Shown here piece by piece: positions 45,801 through 53,571 of a stretch of 64,000 nt of DNA (its first letter is position 1; each line of letters begins with the position of its first letter). The stretch is from Brevundimonas vesicularis (GTDB lineage: Bacteria; Pseudomonadota; Alphaproteobacteria; Caulobacterales; Caulobacteraceae). The stretch lies in NCBI RefSeq assembly GCF_027886425.1, contig NZ_CP115671.1, positions 186,001-250,000 on the forward strand, in the 5' to 3' direction. A model generated the notes under the pieces. That model did no database searches, had not been told where the DNA came from, and saw nothing but the letters and a program-made list of their open reading frames with translations. The position numbers and the translations under genes were made by a program.

Positions 45801-47194
45801 CCATTGCCCGGATTACCGTTGCCGGGATCGCCGTTGCCGGGGTTACCCGAGCCCGGATTGCCGTTGCCTGGATTACCGTTGCCGGGGTTGCCGGAACCGG
45901 GGTTCCCCGAGCCAGGGTTACCATTGCCCGGATTACCGTTGCCGGGATCGCCGTTGCCCGGGTTGCCCGAACCCGGGTTACCGTTGCCCGGATTGCCCGA
46001 GCCCGGGTTACCGTTGCCGGGGTTGCCATTGCTCGGATTGCCAGCGCCTGGATTGCCGTTGCCAGGGTTGCCGGCGCCAGGGTTGCCGTTGCCGGGGTTG
46101 CCCGAGCCCGGATTACCGTTGCCGGGGTTGCCCGAGCCAGGGTTGCCGTTGCCGGGGTTGCCCGAGCCCGGATTACCGTTGCCGGGGTTGCCCGAGCCAG
46201 GGTTAGCGTTGCCGGAATCGCCGTTGCCGGGGTTACCCGAGCCCGGGTTGCCGTTGCCCGGGTTGCCGGCGCCGGGGTTGCCCGAGCCGGGGTTGCCAGG
46301 ATTAGTCGCTCCAGGATTGGCGCTGTTACCGGGGCCCGCTGCGGCATTGTTGCTTGCGTTGGTTGCAGCTGGCGGCAGTGAAGCGTTTCCGCTTGAAGCG
46401 GAGTTTCCTGCCGCAGCGGTGGACGTCGCAGTTGAAGACGTCGTTGGAACCGGAGTCGTGCTTGTGGTCGTAGCCGATGTTGTCGTCGTCGCGGCCGTCG
46501 AGGTGCCTGATGTGGACGCCGTCACAGTAGTGGCTGCTGGCGCGGCCGCTGGGGGGTTCTGAACCAGACCATCGGTCAAGGCCTCGTAGTCCAGACTCGG
46601 CGCCGCAACGGGAGCCGCTTCCGTCGGAACTGCAGCCGCCGGTGTGGAAACCTCGACGCTGGACGGTTGTTGGCGTGGAACCAGGGCGGTGGCGCCCGCC
46701 GCCACGTCGCTGACGGCATTGCCGTTATTGGCACGAACTTCGACCAGACCTTCTGCGACATGCACGCGGTCGCCCATGGGGTCGACGGTGACTGTAAATG
46801 TCGTCCCCTTCACCACGGCGGCAAGCAGCGGCGTCTCCACGCGGAAGTGCGGCTGCCTCTGCCGATCGACCTGGAAAAGGGCCGAGCCGAGGTCCTGCAA
46901 GACCCGCGTCATGCCTCCGACTTCTGGCGCGAGCGTGGTGCGACTGTTCGGCCCTACCACGACCCTTTGCTGACCGTTCGTGATCATCGCACGGCCGTTT
47001 CCGCCTGTCGTGACGCTGGTTCCGGTCGGTAATACCTGCCCAACCGAGCCGTTTGCAGCGGGCCGCGCCGGTATGGCCACGCGAACAACGCCCGCCACTT
47101 CCCTGATGCGCCATTCATCCGCCAGAGCCTGGGTCGGGTAGCGCACAAAGAAGAAGAGGATCGCGAAGAATATTGCGTATCGATTGGCCAACAC
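42866..47194 (-). CDS. Exported FecR-domain protein with about 225 NPGXG elastin-like pentapeptide repeats
   Basis: The 1442-residue protein has a signal peptide (FAILFFFVRYPTQALA) and a FecR-type domain (about residues 27-185: REVAGVVRVAI, GTSVTTGGNGRAMI, VVKGTTFTVTVDPMGDRV). A low-complexity Ala/Thr/Ser linker follows, then from about residue 303 to near the end a nearly uninterrupted NPGXG array (X mostly Asn or Ser, also Ala and Asp, rarely Trp, Val, Leu). The tail is basic (GGPRPPKR). The Pro-Gly turn at every fifth residue resembles elastin VPGXG. The start is GTG at 47194; a TTG at 47191 has better spacing to GGAG. It diverges from a TpsB gene and precedes the CHASE2-EAL gene. Confidence 0.85.
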   Translation of the reverse strand: MLANRYAIFFAILFFFVRYPTQALADEWRIREVAGVVRVAIPARPAANGSVGQVLPTGTSVTTGGNGRAMITNGQQRVVVGPNSRTTLAPEVGGMTRVLQDLGSALFQVDRQRQPHFRVETPLLAAVVKGTTFTVTVDPMGDRVHVAEGLVEVRANNGNAVSDVAAGATALVPRQQPSSVEVSTPAAAVPTEAAPVAAPSLDYEALTDGLVQNPPAAAPAATTVTASTSGTSTAATTTTSATTTSTTPVPTTSSTATSTAAAGNSASSGNASLPPAATNASNNAAAGPGNSANPGATNPGNPGSGNPGAGNPGNGNPGSGNPGNGDSGNANPGSGNPGNGNPGSGNPGNGNPGSGNPGNGNPGSGNPGNGNPGAGNPGNGNPGAGNPSNGNPGNGNPGSGNPGNGNPGSGNPGNGDPGNGNPGNGNPGSGNPGSGNPGNGNPGNGNPGSGNPGNGDPGNGNPGNGNSGSGNPGSGNPGNGNPGNGNPGSGNPGAGNPGNGNPGSGNPGNGNPGSGNPGSGNPGNGNPGSGNPGSGNPGNGNPGNGNPGAGNPGNGNPGNGNPGAGNPGNGNPGNGNPGNGNPGAGNPDNGNPGNGNPGNGNPGSGNPGNGNPGNGNPGSGNPGNGNPGNGNPGNGNPGSGNPGAGNPGNGNPGSGNPGNGDPGNGNPGNGNPGSGNPGSGNPGNGNPGNGNPGNGNPGAGNPGNGNPGNGNPGNGNPGNGNPGSGNPGSGNPGNGNPGSGNPGNGNPGAGNPDNGNPGNGNPGNGNPGSGNPGNGNPGNGNPVSGNPGNGNPGSGNPGNGNPGAGNPGNGNPGAGNPGNGNPGNGNPGNGNPGSGNPGNGNPGNGNPGSGNPGNGNPGSGNPGSGNPGNGNPGNGNPGSGNPGAGNPGNGNPGSGNPGNGDPGNGNPGNGDPGNGNPGNGNPGSGNPGSGNPGNGNPGNGNPGWGNPGAGNPGNGNPGSGNPGNGDPGSGNPGNGNPGSGNPGNGNPGNGNPGSGNPGAGNPGNGNPGSGNPGNGDPGNGNPGNGNPGSGNPGSGNPGNGNPGNGNPGSGNPGNGNPGNGNPGSGNPGSGNPGNGNPGNGNPGSGNPGAGNPGNGNPGSGNPGNGDPGNGNPGNGNSGSGNPGSGNPGNGNPGNGNPGSGNPGAGNPGNGNPGSGNPGNGNPGSGNPGSGNPGNGNPGSGNPGSGNPGNGNPGNGNPGNGNPGAGNPGNGNPGSGNPGNGNPGAGNPGNGNPGNGNPGNGNPGAGNPDNGNPGNGNPGSGNPGNGNPGSGNPGSGNPGNGNPGNGNPGSGNPGNGNPGWGNPGAGNPGNGNPGSGNPGNGDPGSGNPGNGNPGSGNPGNGNPGNGNPGSGNPGNGNPGNGNPGSGNPGNGDPGNGNPRNGNPGSGSPGNGNPGSGNPGSGNPGNGNPGSGNPGLGNPGTGNPGNGNPGGDDPGKGGPRPPKR
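42912..46305. repeat. 15-bp tandem repeat array encoding NPGXG pentapeptides
   Basis: About 3.4 kb consist of 15-bp units varying around GGGGTTGCCGTTGCC on the plus strand. The period never breaks by a non-multiple of three, so the minus-strand reading frame stays intact. Several units recur in longer blocks, for example GGTTCCCCGAGCCAG at about 43381, 44101, 44611, 45781 and 45901. Because the unit is a multiple of three without stops, five of six frames are open over the whole array. Expansion and contraction by unequal crossing-over or slippage is likely. Confidence 0.95.
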
Positions 47195-47318
47195 ACACTC
47201 CAGACATTCTGTTTGATGTTCTGGATATCAGGACGTGCCTGCCAAGCTCTTAACTGGTGATATTAACACGATTTTTAGCCCGAACGCCGTAAATGATCTC
47301 CTGTGTTTGGAGAACGGC
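47195..47318. promoter_or_regulatory. Divergent promoter region between the FecR-repeat gene and tpsB
   Basis: This 124-bp AT-rich stretch holds TTAACTGGTGATATTAAC, whose two TTAA halves are nine bases apart, not the seven of the CtrA consensus. The ribosome sites GGAG lie just inside each gene start. Shared regulation of the two divergent genes is likely from position. Confidence 0.5.
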
Positions 47319-48917
47319 GTGCGTCATATTTTTTCGACTTCATGGTTAAGAACAATCAGCGTCCTGTGGGGGATGGTGGCGGTGCTGACCATGGCTGTCG
47401 CGGGACCGGTTCGCGCGGACGCTGAGCCGGCCTCGACGCCGGACGCCGGATGCGCCGGATGTCTGATCCTGACCAGCATGCTGATCCAGGGGGTGACCGC
47501 CTATCCACTCGCCGATCTCGCCGACACCTATGACCAGCAATTGGCGCAGCGCGTCTCGGTGGGTGATCTGGTGCAGTCCGCTAATGCGATCACCGCGCGT
47601 TATCGCAACGACGGATATTTTCTGACCCGCGCCGTCGTCGCCGAGACCGACCCCGCCATCGGCGCCGCCCGCATCGTGGTGTTTGAAGGCTATATCTCGG
47701 AACTGAAACTGACCGGCGATGGCGCACGCGCCGTCGAACCGATCCTGAAGCCCTTGGTGAACCAGCGCCCCCTCACCATCGGCGAACTGGATCGCCGTCT
47801 GTCGCTGGCGTCCGACGTGCCCGGCGTCAAACTGACCAGCCGCATCGAGCCGATCATCGGCGACCCGGCCCAACACCGCCTGGTTGTCGAGACGGCAATG
47901 ACCTCGGGCAGCGCCGGCGTCTATGTCGACAATCGCGGTTCCGAAACGCAGGGTCCGTGGCAAGTCTACCTGTCCGGCGCCCGCAACTCGACCTTTATGG
48001 CCGGCGACCAGATCACATTGGGCGTGCTGACGGTGCCGGATCGCCCTGACGAACTTACCTATATCGATGCGTCCTACTCTGCCGTCGCGCCCGGATTCGG
48101 CCGCGTCCGCTTTGGCGTATCAGGCTATGAGACGGATGCGCCGCTTCAAAACGCATCGGGCTGGGTCGGGGGGAGCAGCCGCATGGCCTCGGTCACGCTC
48201 TCGCATCCTCTGGTCCGTTCGCGCGACAAGAACCTCTGGCTCAACGCGGGACTGGATGTCCGTCGCGTCGAGCAGAACTACGTCGCCACGGGTCGCACCG
48301 ACGAGACCCTGACCGTGGCGCGGATGTCGGTGGCGGGACAGCGGCGTTCCAGCTCCGGCTGGATGGCCGGCTCAATTCAGCTGTCGAAAGGGATTGACGC
48401 CTTCGGCGCCACGACCGAGCGCTCGCCGCTGAATACGCGCTACGACGCGACGGGCGAGTTCTTCAAGGTCAACGCCCAGGTCAGCGCCTATCGCGATCTC
48501 AGCAAGTATGTCGGCGTCTATGTCGAGGCCTCAGGCCAATGGTCGGACGACGCCTTGCTCAGCTCCGAAGAGTTCTTCGTCGGCGGCCCGACCTACGGCC
48601 GGGCGTATGACTATGGCGAAGCCAGCGGCGACAAGGCCGTCGCCGGGATGATTGAGGCGCGGGTCGGATATGATCCCAAGGGCGACTTTATCACCTTCGC
48701 TCAGGCTTTCGCCTTCTTCGACACCGCCAAGGTGTGGAACAAGACGCCTGGTCGCGACTGGTCCGAACAGCTGACGTCTGCCGGCGTCGGTTCACGCATC
48801 ACCTTCGACCGCAAGGCCACCCTGCGTATCGAGTTCGCCAAACCCCTGTCCCGCGCGCCCTATAACCAACCTGACAAAGGCTGGCGCACCTTTGTATCGC
48901 TGTCGAAACAGTTCTAA
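47319..48917 (+). CDS. TpsB / ShlB-FhaC-HecB family two-partner-secretion transporter
   Basis: The 532-residue Omp85-superfamily protein has a signal peptide (LRTISVLWGMVAVLTMAVAG), a POTRA domain (about residues 50-130: LILTSMLIQGVTAYPLADL; AARIVVFEGYISELKL) and a 16-strand barrel ending FVSLSKQF. The barrel contains the conserved FFVGGPTYGRAYDYGE loop. Family members secrete a large TpsA adhesin or exoprotein through the outer membrane. The GTG at 47319 is chosen because TTTGGAGAACGGC precedes it; an upstream GTG at 47235 lacks such a site and would add a non-signal leader. No TpsA is seen in the window. Confidence 0.88.
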   Translation: MRHIFSTSWLRTISVLWGMVAVLTMAVAGPVRADAEPASTPDAGCAGCLILTSMLIQGVTAYPLADLADTYDQQLAQRVSVGDLVQSANAITARYRNDGYFLTRAVVAETDPAIGAARIVVFEGYISELKLTGDGARAVEPILKPLVNQRPLTIGELDRRLSLASDVPGVKLTSRIEPIIGDPAQHRLVVETAMTSGSAGVYVDNRGSETQGPWQVYLSGARNSTFMAGDQITLGVLTVPDRPDELTYIDASYSAVAPGFGRVRFGVSGYETDAPLQNASGWVGGSSRMASVTLSHPLVRSRDKNLWLNAGLDVRRVEQNYVATGRTDETLTVARMSVAGQRRSSSGWMAGSIQLSKGIDAFGATTERSPLNTRYDATGEFFKVNAQVSAYRDLSKYVGVYVEASGQWSDDALLSSEEFFVGGPTYGRAYDYGEASGDKAVAGMIEARVGYDPKGDFITFAQAFAFFDTAKVWNKTPGRDWSEQLTSAGVGSRITFDRKATLRIEFAKPLSRAPYNQPDKGWRTFVSLSKQF

Positions 48918-49015
48918 GCGCGCACGGAAGTACTTGCTATGCGCTGCGGCGGATCGCGACGCGGCGAACGGCCCGCCTAAATCGGCGTCACGTTTGAAGT
49001 CGTATTGTTTGGAAG

Positions 49016-49067
49016 AAGTGGCGCACCCGGAGCGATTCGAACGCCCGACCCTCAGATTCGTAGTCTG
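49016..49067. repeat. Left att-like direct repeat (3' fragment of tRNA-Arg)
   Basis: These 52 bases are identical to 57381-57432, which is the 3' part of the intact tRNA-Arg gene from the anticodon stem-loop to the CCA end. The rest of the tRNA is missing here, so this is a duplicated attachment core, not a second tRNA. It marks the left edge of an integrated element of 8365 bp. Confidence 0.9.
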
Positions 49068-49669
49068 GGAAAGAGGCCTGCAAAATCAGAATTTTACATT
49101 GTTCTTCATGTAACAATGAATCTGGTACTAAGCAGGCGCTTATGGGAGTTACACGAACGATCCCTCAGCCCGCGCCGGTGGAGTGTCTATTAAATTGACG
49201 GTAGAGAGTCGGCGCGCACGTGCAGGAGGATACCCTTCCAACGAGGGAAAAGCCGGTAACACCCCAATCTTACTCGTGCGTGTCACCTGAGCAGACTTTC
49301 TTGACGCATGTGTATTTGGCCAGCTTGGCATCTCGCGCGCAGCATTGCGCCAAGCTCGCAATTTCTGACGGACGCGCGCCGCGCTCAATTCCAGCGAAAG
49401 AATGATTGCAAGGTCAGACGAGAATACATCGTCAGATCATCATTTCTTCCGATCGTTGGGCCTATCCGGTCCCCGTTGTCACCAACGACTTCGAGGAAGT
49501 CGATAACAACGAAATGTCGTTCCGCATGCGCACGCGGGCGACCACCTCACAGGCTCGGAGATAGTAAAATCCGCTTAATCAAACACGGAAGCAAATCGCT
49601 AATCATACAATCTCAGCTAGCATTAATGGGCAGTCGATATGGTGTGGAGACATCAAGAGAGAATGTCGC
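49068..49669. other. Gene-poor left end of the island
   Basis: This ~600-bp stretch of visibly lower GC has no gene I can support. A short conceptual peptide around 49440-49560 (reading SSDRWAYPVPVVTNDFEE) is not recognised and lacks a start. A local inverted repeat (CATTGTT/AACAATG, 49097-49118) lies near the att copy. The region upstream of 49670 may hold the promoter of the small secreted protein gene. Confidence 0.4.
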
Positions 49670-50092
49670 ATGACCTATACGATTCAAAACGCATATGTCG
49701 TTACTGCAGCGCTATTTTCAGCCATGCTGTTGATGGCGCAGCCAGCTTACGCGGGACCGCAAAGCGGGTCATTTCGGCTCCGCGCTACAGTACCGCTCTC
49801 CTGCTGGGTCAGGCCTGAGACTGCTATGCAAGCCGTAACCGGTGCCGAAGGGTCGGTGACAGAAGCGTGCAACAATCCAGGCGGCTTCACCGTCACAGCA
49901 AATTATCGCCCGTTGCGTGGCGATGAAAGCGCGAGTCTAACATATGGAACCAGCGTTTTGGACCTGGCGGAGGCCTCTGGAAAGATTGTCAGTCAGTCAA
50001 ACCGAGCCGCAATCCGCAAAATGAGCTATCGGTTCGACGCCGTGAAAGTCGATACCCCGTTGATTGTGGTCCTCACCATTCGCCCGATCTGA
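49670..50092 (+). CDS. Small secreted protein near the pilus operon, possibly SCPU-like
   Basis: The 140-residue protein has a clear signal peptide (AALFSAMLLMAQPAYAG) and a mature domain of about 110 residues with two cysteines (VPLSCWVRPE; VTEACNNPG), which could form a disulfide. The VPLSCWV start and the overall strand pattern recall spore-coat-U-like pilin folds, but the match is weak. It runs opposite to the chaperone-usher operon and its stop faces the last subunit gene, with only 18 bp between stops. A role as an extra subunit or regulator is speculative. Confidence 0.6.
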   Translation: MTYTIQNAYVVTAALFSAMLLMAQPAYAGPQSGSFRLRATVPLSCWVRPETAMQAVTGAEGSVTEACNNPGGFTVTANYRPLRGDESASLTYGTSVLDLAEASGKIVSQSNRAAIRKMSYRFDAVKVDTPLIVVLTIRPI

Positions 50093-50110
50093 TACGCGCA
50101 AATCTCGGCT

Positions 50111-51046
50111 CTACATGGGTTGGACTGAGATGGTGAGCACGTCGGAATAGCGCCCTGCCCTAAGTCCGCTCACGCTATCGACATCAAACCCGAGACTGAA
50201 ATGGTCGAACCGTTCAGTCCCTCCGCCCACGCGCATTGAGGAGGGCTGGTTCAGTTGGTAACGCTCGCCGTCCAGCATGAGAGCATAAGGCACACTCCAG
50301 CCCGTAGTGCCAAGCGACAGACGACCGTGATTCTCAGAAGAGAAGCTGACGACATATCCACGGGTGCTTTGAACCTGAAGTTGAACCGGTGACTGGTGCA
50401 GGCCTTCGGAAAGTTCACCCAGGTCGATTGTGGCTCCGGAACCTGCACGACGACTGACGGCGCCTGCAAGCTGGATGGCGGTCACAGGGCGGACCTGAAG
50501 CTCAAGCGAGAGATCGCGGCTCGTGAGCACGTCCAGTTCTTGCCCTACCCCTTGTAGCCTGAGTTGCTGGGAGAATGAGCCGTCTCCCCGAAGTTTCGAG
50601 GCGTCCACCATGAGAGATAATGAGCGGGTCACGGTCTCACCCGGCCCCACGACAAGGGGTCGGCCCGACACCATACGCGAACTTTTTCCGGTACGGGGCG
50701 TCAGGTCTCGGCCGCCCTCCTCGTCCACCAGCGTATAGGGCACGCGCTCGGTTCCGGGGCCCGCCAGACCATAGGGTTCGCCCAGGAGTTCTGCTTCCAG
50801 CGTGCCAGTGCATGTACCGTTACCCGAGTTCGTCAGAGCGAGCTGAAACTGCTTGAACGGCACTTCCCCGCTGTAGGGATCGTGGTTTTCTATCGACCAC
50901 CTGGCGCTCATGACGTCCATTATCAACCGGCATTCTGACGAGGTCTGTGATGTGACTTGAGCGTCGACGGGTGCAGCGAAGGTTGCGGCCCACGAAAGCA
51001 TGAAAACTGGGATCGCCCGCATGGCCGCTGTCCTTGTGCAGATCAT
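50111..51046 (-). CDS. Large pilin-like subunit, probable tip adhesin of the chaperone-usher system
   Basis: The 311-residue exported protein (signal peptide ending PVDAQ) has two domains. The second half resembles SCPU/pilin folds, ending in the strand pattern AGRYSDVLTISV shared with the other subunits. The larger size than the other subunits (about 200-230 residues) suggests a two-domain tip adhesin. The start at 51046 overlaps the usher stop (ATGA) and is preceded by GAGG. It is the last gene of the operon, the usual place for an adhesin. Confidence 0.7.
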   Translation of the reverse strand: MICTRTAAMRAIPVFMLSWAATFAAPVDAQVTSQTSSECRLIMDVMSARWSIENHDPYSGEVPFKQFQLALTNSGNGTCTGTLEAELLGEPYGLAGPGTERVPYTLVDEEGGRDLTPRTGKSSRMVSGRPLVVGPGETVTRSLSLMVDASKLRGDGSFSQQLRLQGVGQELDVLTSRDLSLELQVRPVTAIQLAGAVSRRAGSGATIDLGELSEGLHQSPVQLQVQSTRGYVVSFSSENHGRLSLGTTGWSVPYALMLDGERYQLNQPSSMRVGGGTERFDHFSLGFDVDSVSGLRAGRYSDVLTISVQPM

Positions 51047-53571
51047 TCTGGAACCTCGATGATTTGGAGGTTCAGCAACCCTTCGGTATCGGCCGGAACC
51101 TGGAACTCAAAGGCCGTACCCTCAATGTCGCGAAGCTCAACGCTGTACCGGCTACCAGGCTTCAGGCCGGAAAGTGCAAAGCGGCCAACGCGGTTAGTGA
51201 ACACATTGACCGGAGGAGCGTCAGGGTCCGTCATGGAGCGCATCACGCCGGCCGCCAGACCGACAGCCTCTCCGCCCGACCGTTGCAGCGTGCCGTAGGC
51301 AGTGACGAACGCATCCGTGCCAACCGTGAATGCAAAGCCGCTTCGGTTTGCAGGCTTGACCCGGAACACACCTGATCCGATGTCGTAACCGCGAGGCGGA
51401 TCAAGGACGTCATAGCGGATCGATTGATCGACAAACGGCGTCAGGAAGCTGAAAACGGCAGGGCCAAGGGCGCCGGAGCTGGCGATATAGCGACCGTCTT
51501 CGAGACTGTCACCGATGATCACACGTCGCCCCTGCAGACTTTCATGCCCGCCGACGATGGCAAAGCTGTTATTGATGCGTCGTCCGATGCCGAACCGTCT
51601 GCCCGTAATCGCCAAGGACGTGCCCACGCTGAGTGTCGTCGCAGTTCGGTCGGATACGGACGAAAAATCTTCGCCCGTCGCTGATTGGGTGAACGCCACG
51701 GTTCCGCGATTGCCGACATAATCAGCGTAGGCCGACACGTTTGCAGGACCATCGCTGTAACCGACCAAGGCACCGTAGCCTACGCTGCCCACCCTGCCAT
51801 CCCCGCTCTTAGTATAGCTGGCGACGGCGCTGTTGGTACGCTGATCGTACGCCACTTCAGCGCGTCGCTGGAAGTCTGGCTGCCATGTGATTGAAAATCT
51901 GAGCCCGACATCCTGGCGGTCGCCGGAGCGAAACGCCGCTCGACCATAGTCCGCCCCGATCGAAGCACGCACGCGAGGTGTGACTCTGTAATTCAGTGTG
52001 GTGGTCACACGCCAAGTGGGATCGAGATCCGCCCGGAAGGTTTGATAGGTCGCGTTGGCTGTTCCGTACAGCCGCGCCGAGAAGTAGCGGCTGTACTGAG
52101 CCGAGGCTGACCACTCCGAAAAATTTTGCAGAGCTACGTTGCCCAAAGTCGAAAAACGCTCGGAGGTGAAGTCAGCCTGAAGCGTCAGATAATCAGCCTG
52201 TTCCCCGCGGTCGAACTGACGATCGTAGCTGATCCCCCCGGCATAACCGGCGCCGGATTCGCTGTTACTGCCTGCCGCGTTGATTTGCAGGCGGGATCCA
52301 TCTCGCAAGATCAACTGGGTTTCGCCGTAGAACCCCTGGACTGCCTCGCTGAGTTGAAGCCCCATGCCTACTGCGGGCCTGCCCACGAACGCCTTCCGGT
52401 AAAAGCCGGTAAATGCAGGGTCGCCATCGTACGTCGGCGAGCCGAAAAAGTTCTCGGACGAAACGCCGAGAAAAGCGCCGTATTCGAAGTCTCCCGGTTC
52501 GAGGTCGATCGGATCGAGATAGGCGGAATAGTTGAGGAGTTGAGTTCGTCCGGTTAGATCGCGAATCCTGACCTCAACGTCGTTGCTCCCGGCAAGCAGG
52601 GGCAGCGAACTGAGGTCGTACGGCCCTGCATCGAGCTGTAGCTCACGGAAAACCACGCCGTTGCGCAGAATGGTGACTGTTGAATTCTGTTCGAGCAGCA
52701 ATTGGCGATTGCCCTGAAGGATATCGCTGCGGAAGGCATTGAAGCGCCTGCGCTGACGCGAAACACCAATGCCGCCTAGCGGCACATAACCTTGCCGACC
52801 GCGAAACTCGGGGTCCAGATCGCCCAGGTACCAGCGTCGATAAGCTTCGGGTTCATCATAGACCAGGCGCGCGTATCGCCGGTCGAACTCGGTTGTTCCG
52901 TCAACCGCTCGGCCACCCCGAGCTTCCGCCTCGAAAACAATATTGCCAAATCTGACTGCGCCCGACACTAGCCCGGCGGGATCGATCTGGCCGTCCTGCG
53001 CAGTGGCGAAGGCGTCGAGATTCACATAGGCGGAAAATAGTTCGGGCTGGATCGATGACTCGGCCTGCCGAGTGCCGGCGGTGAATATCTCTCCTTGCGA
53101 TCGCCGCGCGGGGTCGATTTTGAGAATGGCCACGGACAGCGTCGAAGCATCATAAGCCAGTGAAACGCCAGCGGAAGAGATATCCTCACTTTCGAACATT
53201 AGGCGCTCGCCGATTAGTGACGTGATCTCGGCCAAGGCTTGGGGATTCACAACATCGCGGAGCAAATCGAGGAAGGTCGCGCGGTCGATCAACACGCGGT
53301 CGTCAGCCGTCAAGGTGATCGGCAGTTCACCCAATGCCCGTCGTCCGAACAGAAGCGGTGCAGTGAGCTGTAAATCCCGGTCATACGGGTTCACGTCGGG
53401 CCGGGTTACACTTTGATCACCGGGCACCTGCACCGCCGATCTAGGCTGCGCGTCCGGCACGGCCTGGACTGTAGCCGGCGCGTTCAAATCGTATTCTGGC
53501 GCGGTTCGAATAATCCCGCTTGTCCAATTGCCCCCAAGTGCGGTGAGAGCCAGGGCGACCCCGGCAATCAT
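51043..53571 (-). CDS. Chaperone-usher pilus outer-membrane usher
   Basis: The 842-residue protein carries an N-terminal signal, then regions matching fimbrial ushers. These include GYVPLGGIGVSRQRRRFNAF, the plug/barrel segment TVTILRNGVVFRELQLDAGPY followed by SSLPLLAGSNDVEVRI, and a C-terminal domain with PVNVFTNRVGRFALSGLKPG. It should form the outer-membrane pore that assembles subunits delivered by the chaperone. Its start overlaps the chaperone stop by ATGA and its stop overlaps the adhesin start, so the three are tightly coupled. Confidence 0.85.
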   Translation of the reverse strand: MIAGVALALTALGGNWTSGIIRTAPEYDLNAPATVQAVPDAQPRSAVQVPGDQSVTRPDVNPYDRDLQLTAPLLFGRRALGELPITLTADDRVLIDRATFLDLLRDVVNPQALAEITSLIGERLMFESEDISSAGVSLAYDASTLSVAILKIDPARRSQGEIFTAGTRQAESSIQPELFSAYVNLDAFATAQDGQIDPAGLVSGAVRFGNIVFEAEARGGRAVDGTTEFDRRYARLVYDEPEAYRRWYLGDLDPEFRGRQGYVPLGGIGVSRQRRRFNAFRSDILQGNRQLLLEQNSTVTILRNGVVFRELQLDAGPYDLSSLPLLAGSNDVEVRIRDLTGRTQLLNYSAYLDPIDLEPGDFEYGAFLGVSSENFFGSPTYDGDPAFTGFYRKAFVGRPAVGMGLQLSEAVQGFYGETQLILRDGSRLQINAAGSNSESGAGYAGGISYDRQFDRGEQADYLTLQADFTSERFSTLGNVALQNFSEWSASAQYSRYFSARLYGTANATYQTFRADLDPTWRVTTTLNYRVTPRVRASIGADYGRAAFRSGDRQDVGLRFSITWQPDFQRRAEVAYDQRTNSAVASYTKSGDGRVGSVGYGALVGYSDGPANVSAYADYVGNRGTVAFTQSATGEDFSSVSDRTATTLSVGTSLAITGRRFGIGRRINNSFAIVGGHESLQGRRVIIGDSLEDGRYIASSGALGPAVFSFLTPFVDQSIRYDVLDPPRGYDIGSGVFRVKPANRSGFAFTVGTDAFVTAYGTLQRSGGEAVGLAAGVMRSMTDPDAPPVNVFTNRVGRFALSGLKPGSRYSVELRDIEGTAFEFQVPADTEGLLNLQIIEVPE

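Noticed and set aside
42912..46305. Possible CRISPR array because of dense repeats
   Set aside because: The repeat has a 15-bp period with no unique spacers and stays in frame within a signal-peptide protein; it is a coding tandem repeat.
42538..46562. Long plus-strand open frames over the repeat (Cys/Arg-rich, Val/Ala-rich and Leu/Pro-rich)
   Set aside because: They arise from the stop-free 15-bp unit; none has a signal, family domain or credible start, while the minus-strand frame does.
47260..47290. CtrA binding site upstream of tpsB
   Set aside because: The two TTAA halves are nine bases apart instead of seven.
49016..49067. Second tRNA-Arg gene
   Set aside because: Only the 3' half is present; the D-arm and 5' acceptor strand are missing, so it is an att-type duplicate.
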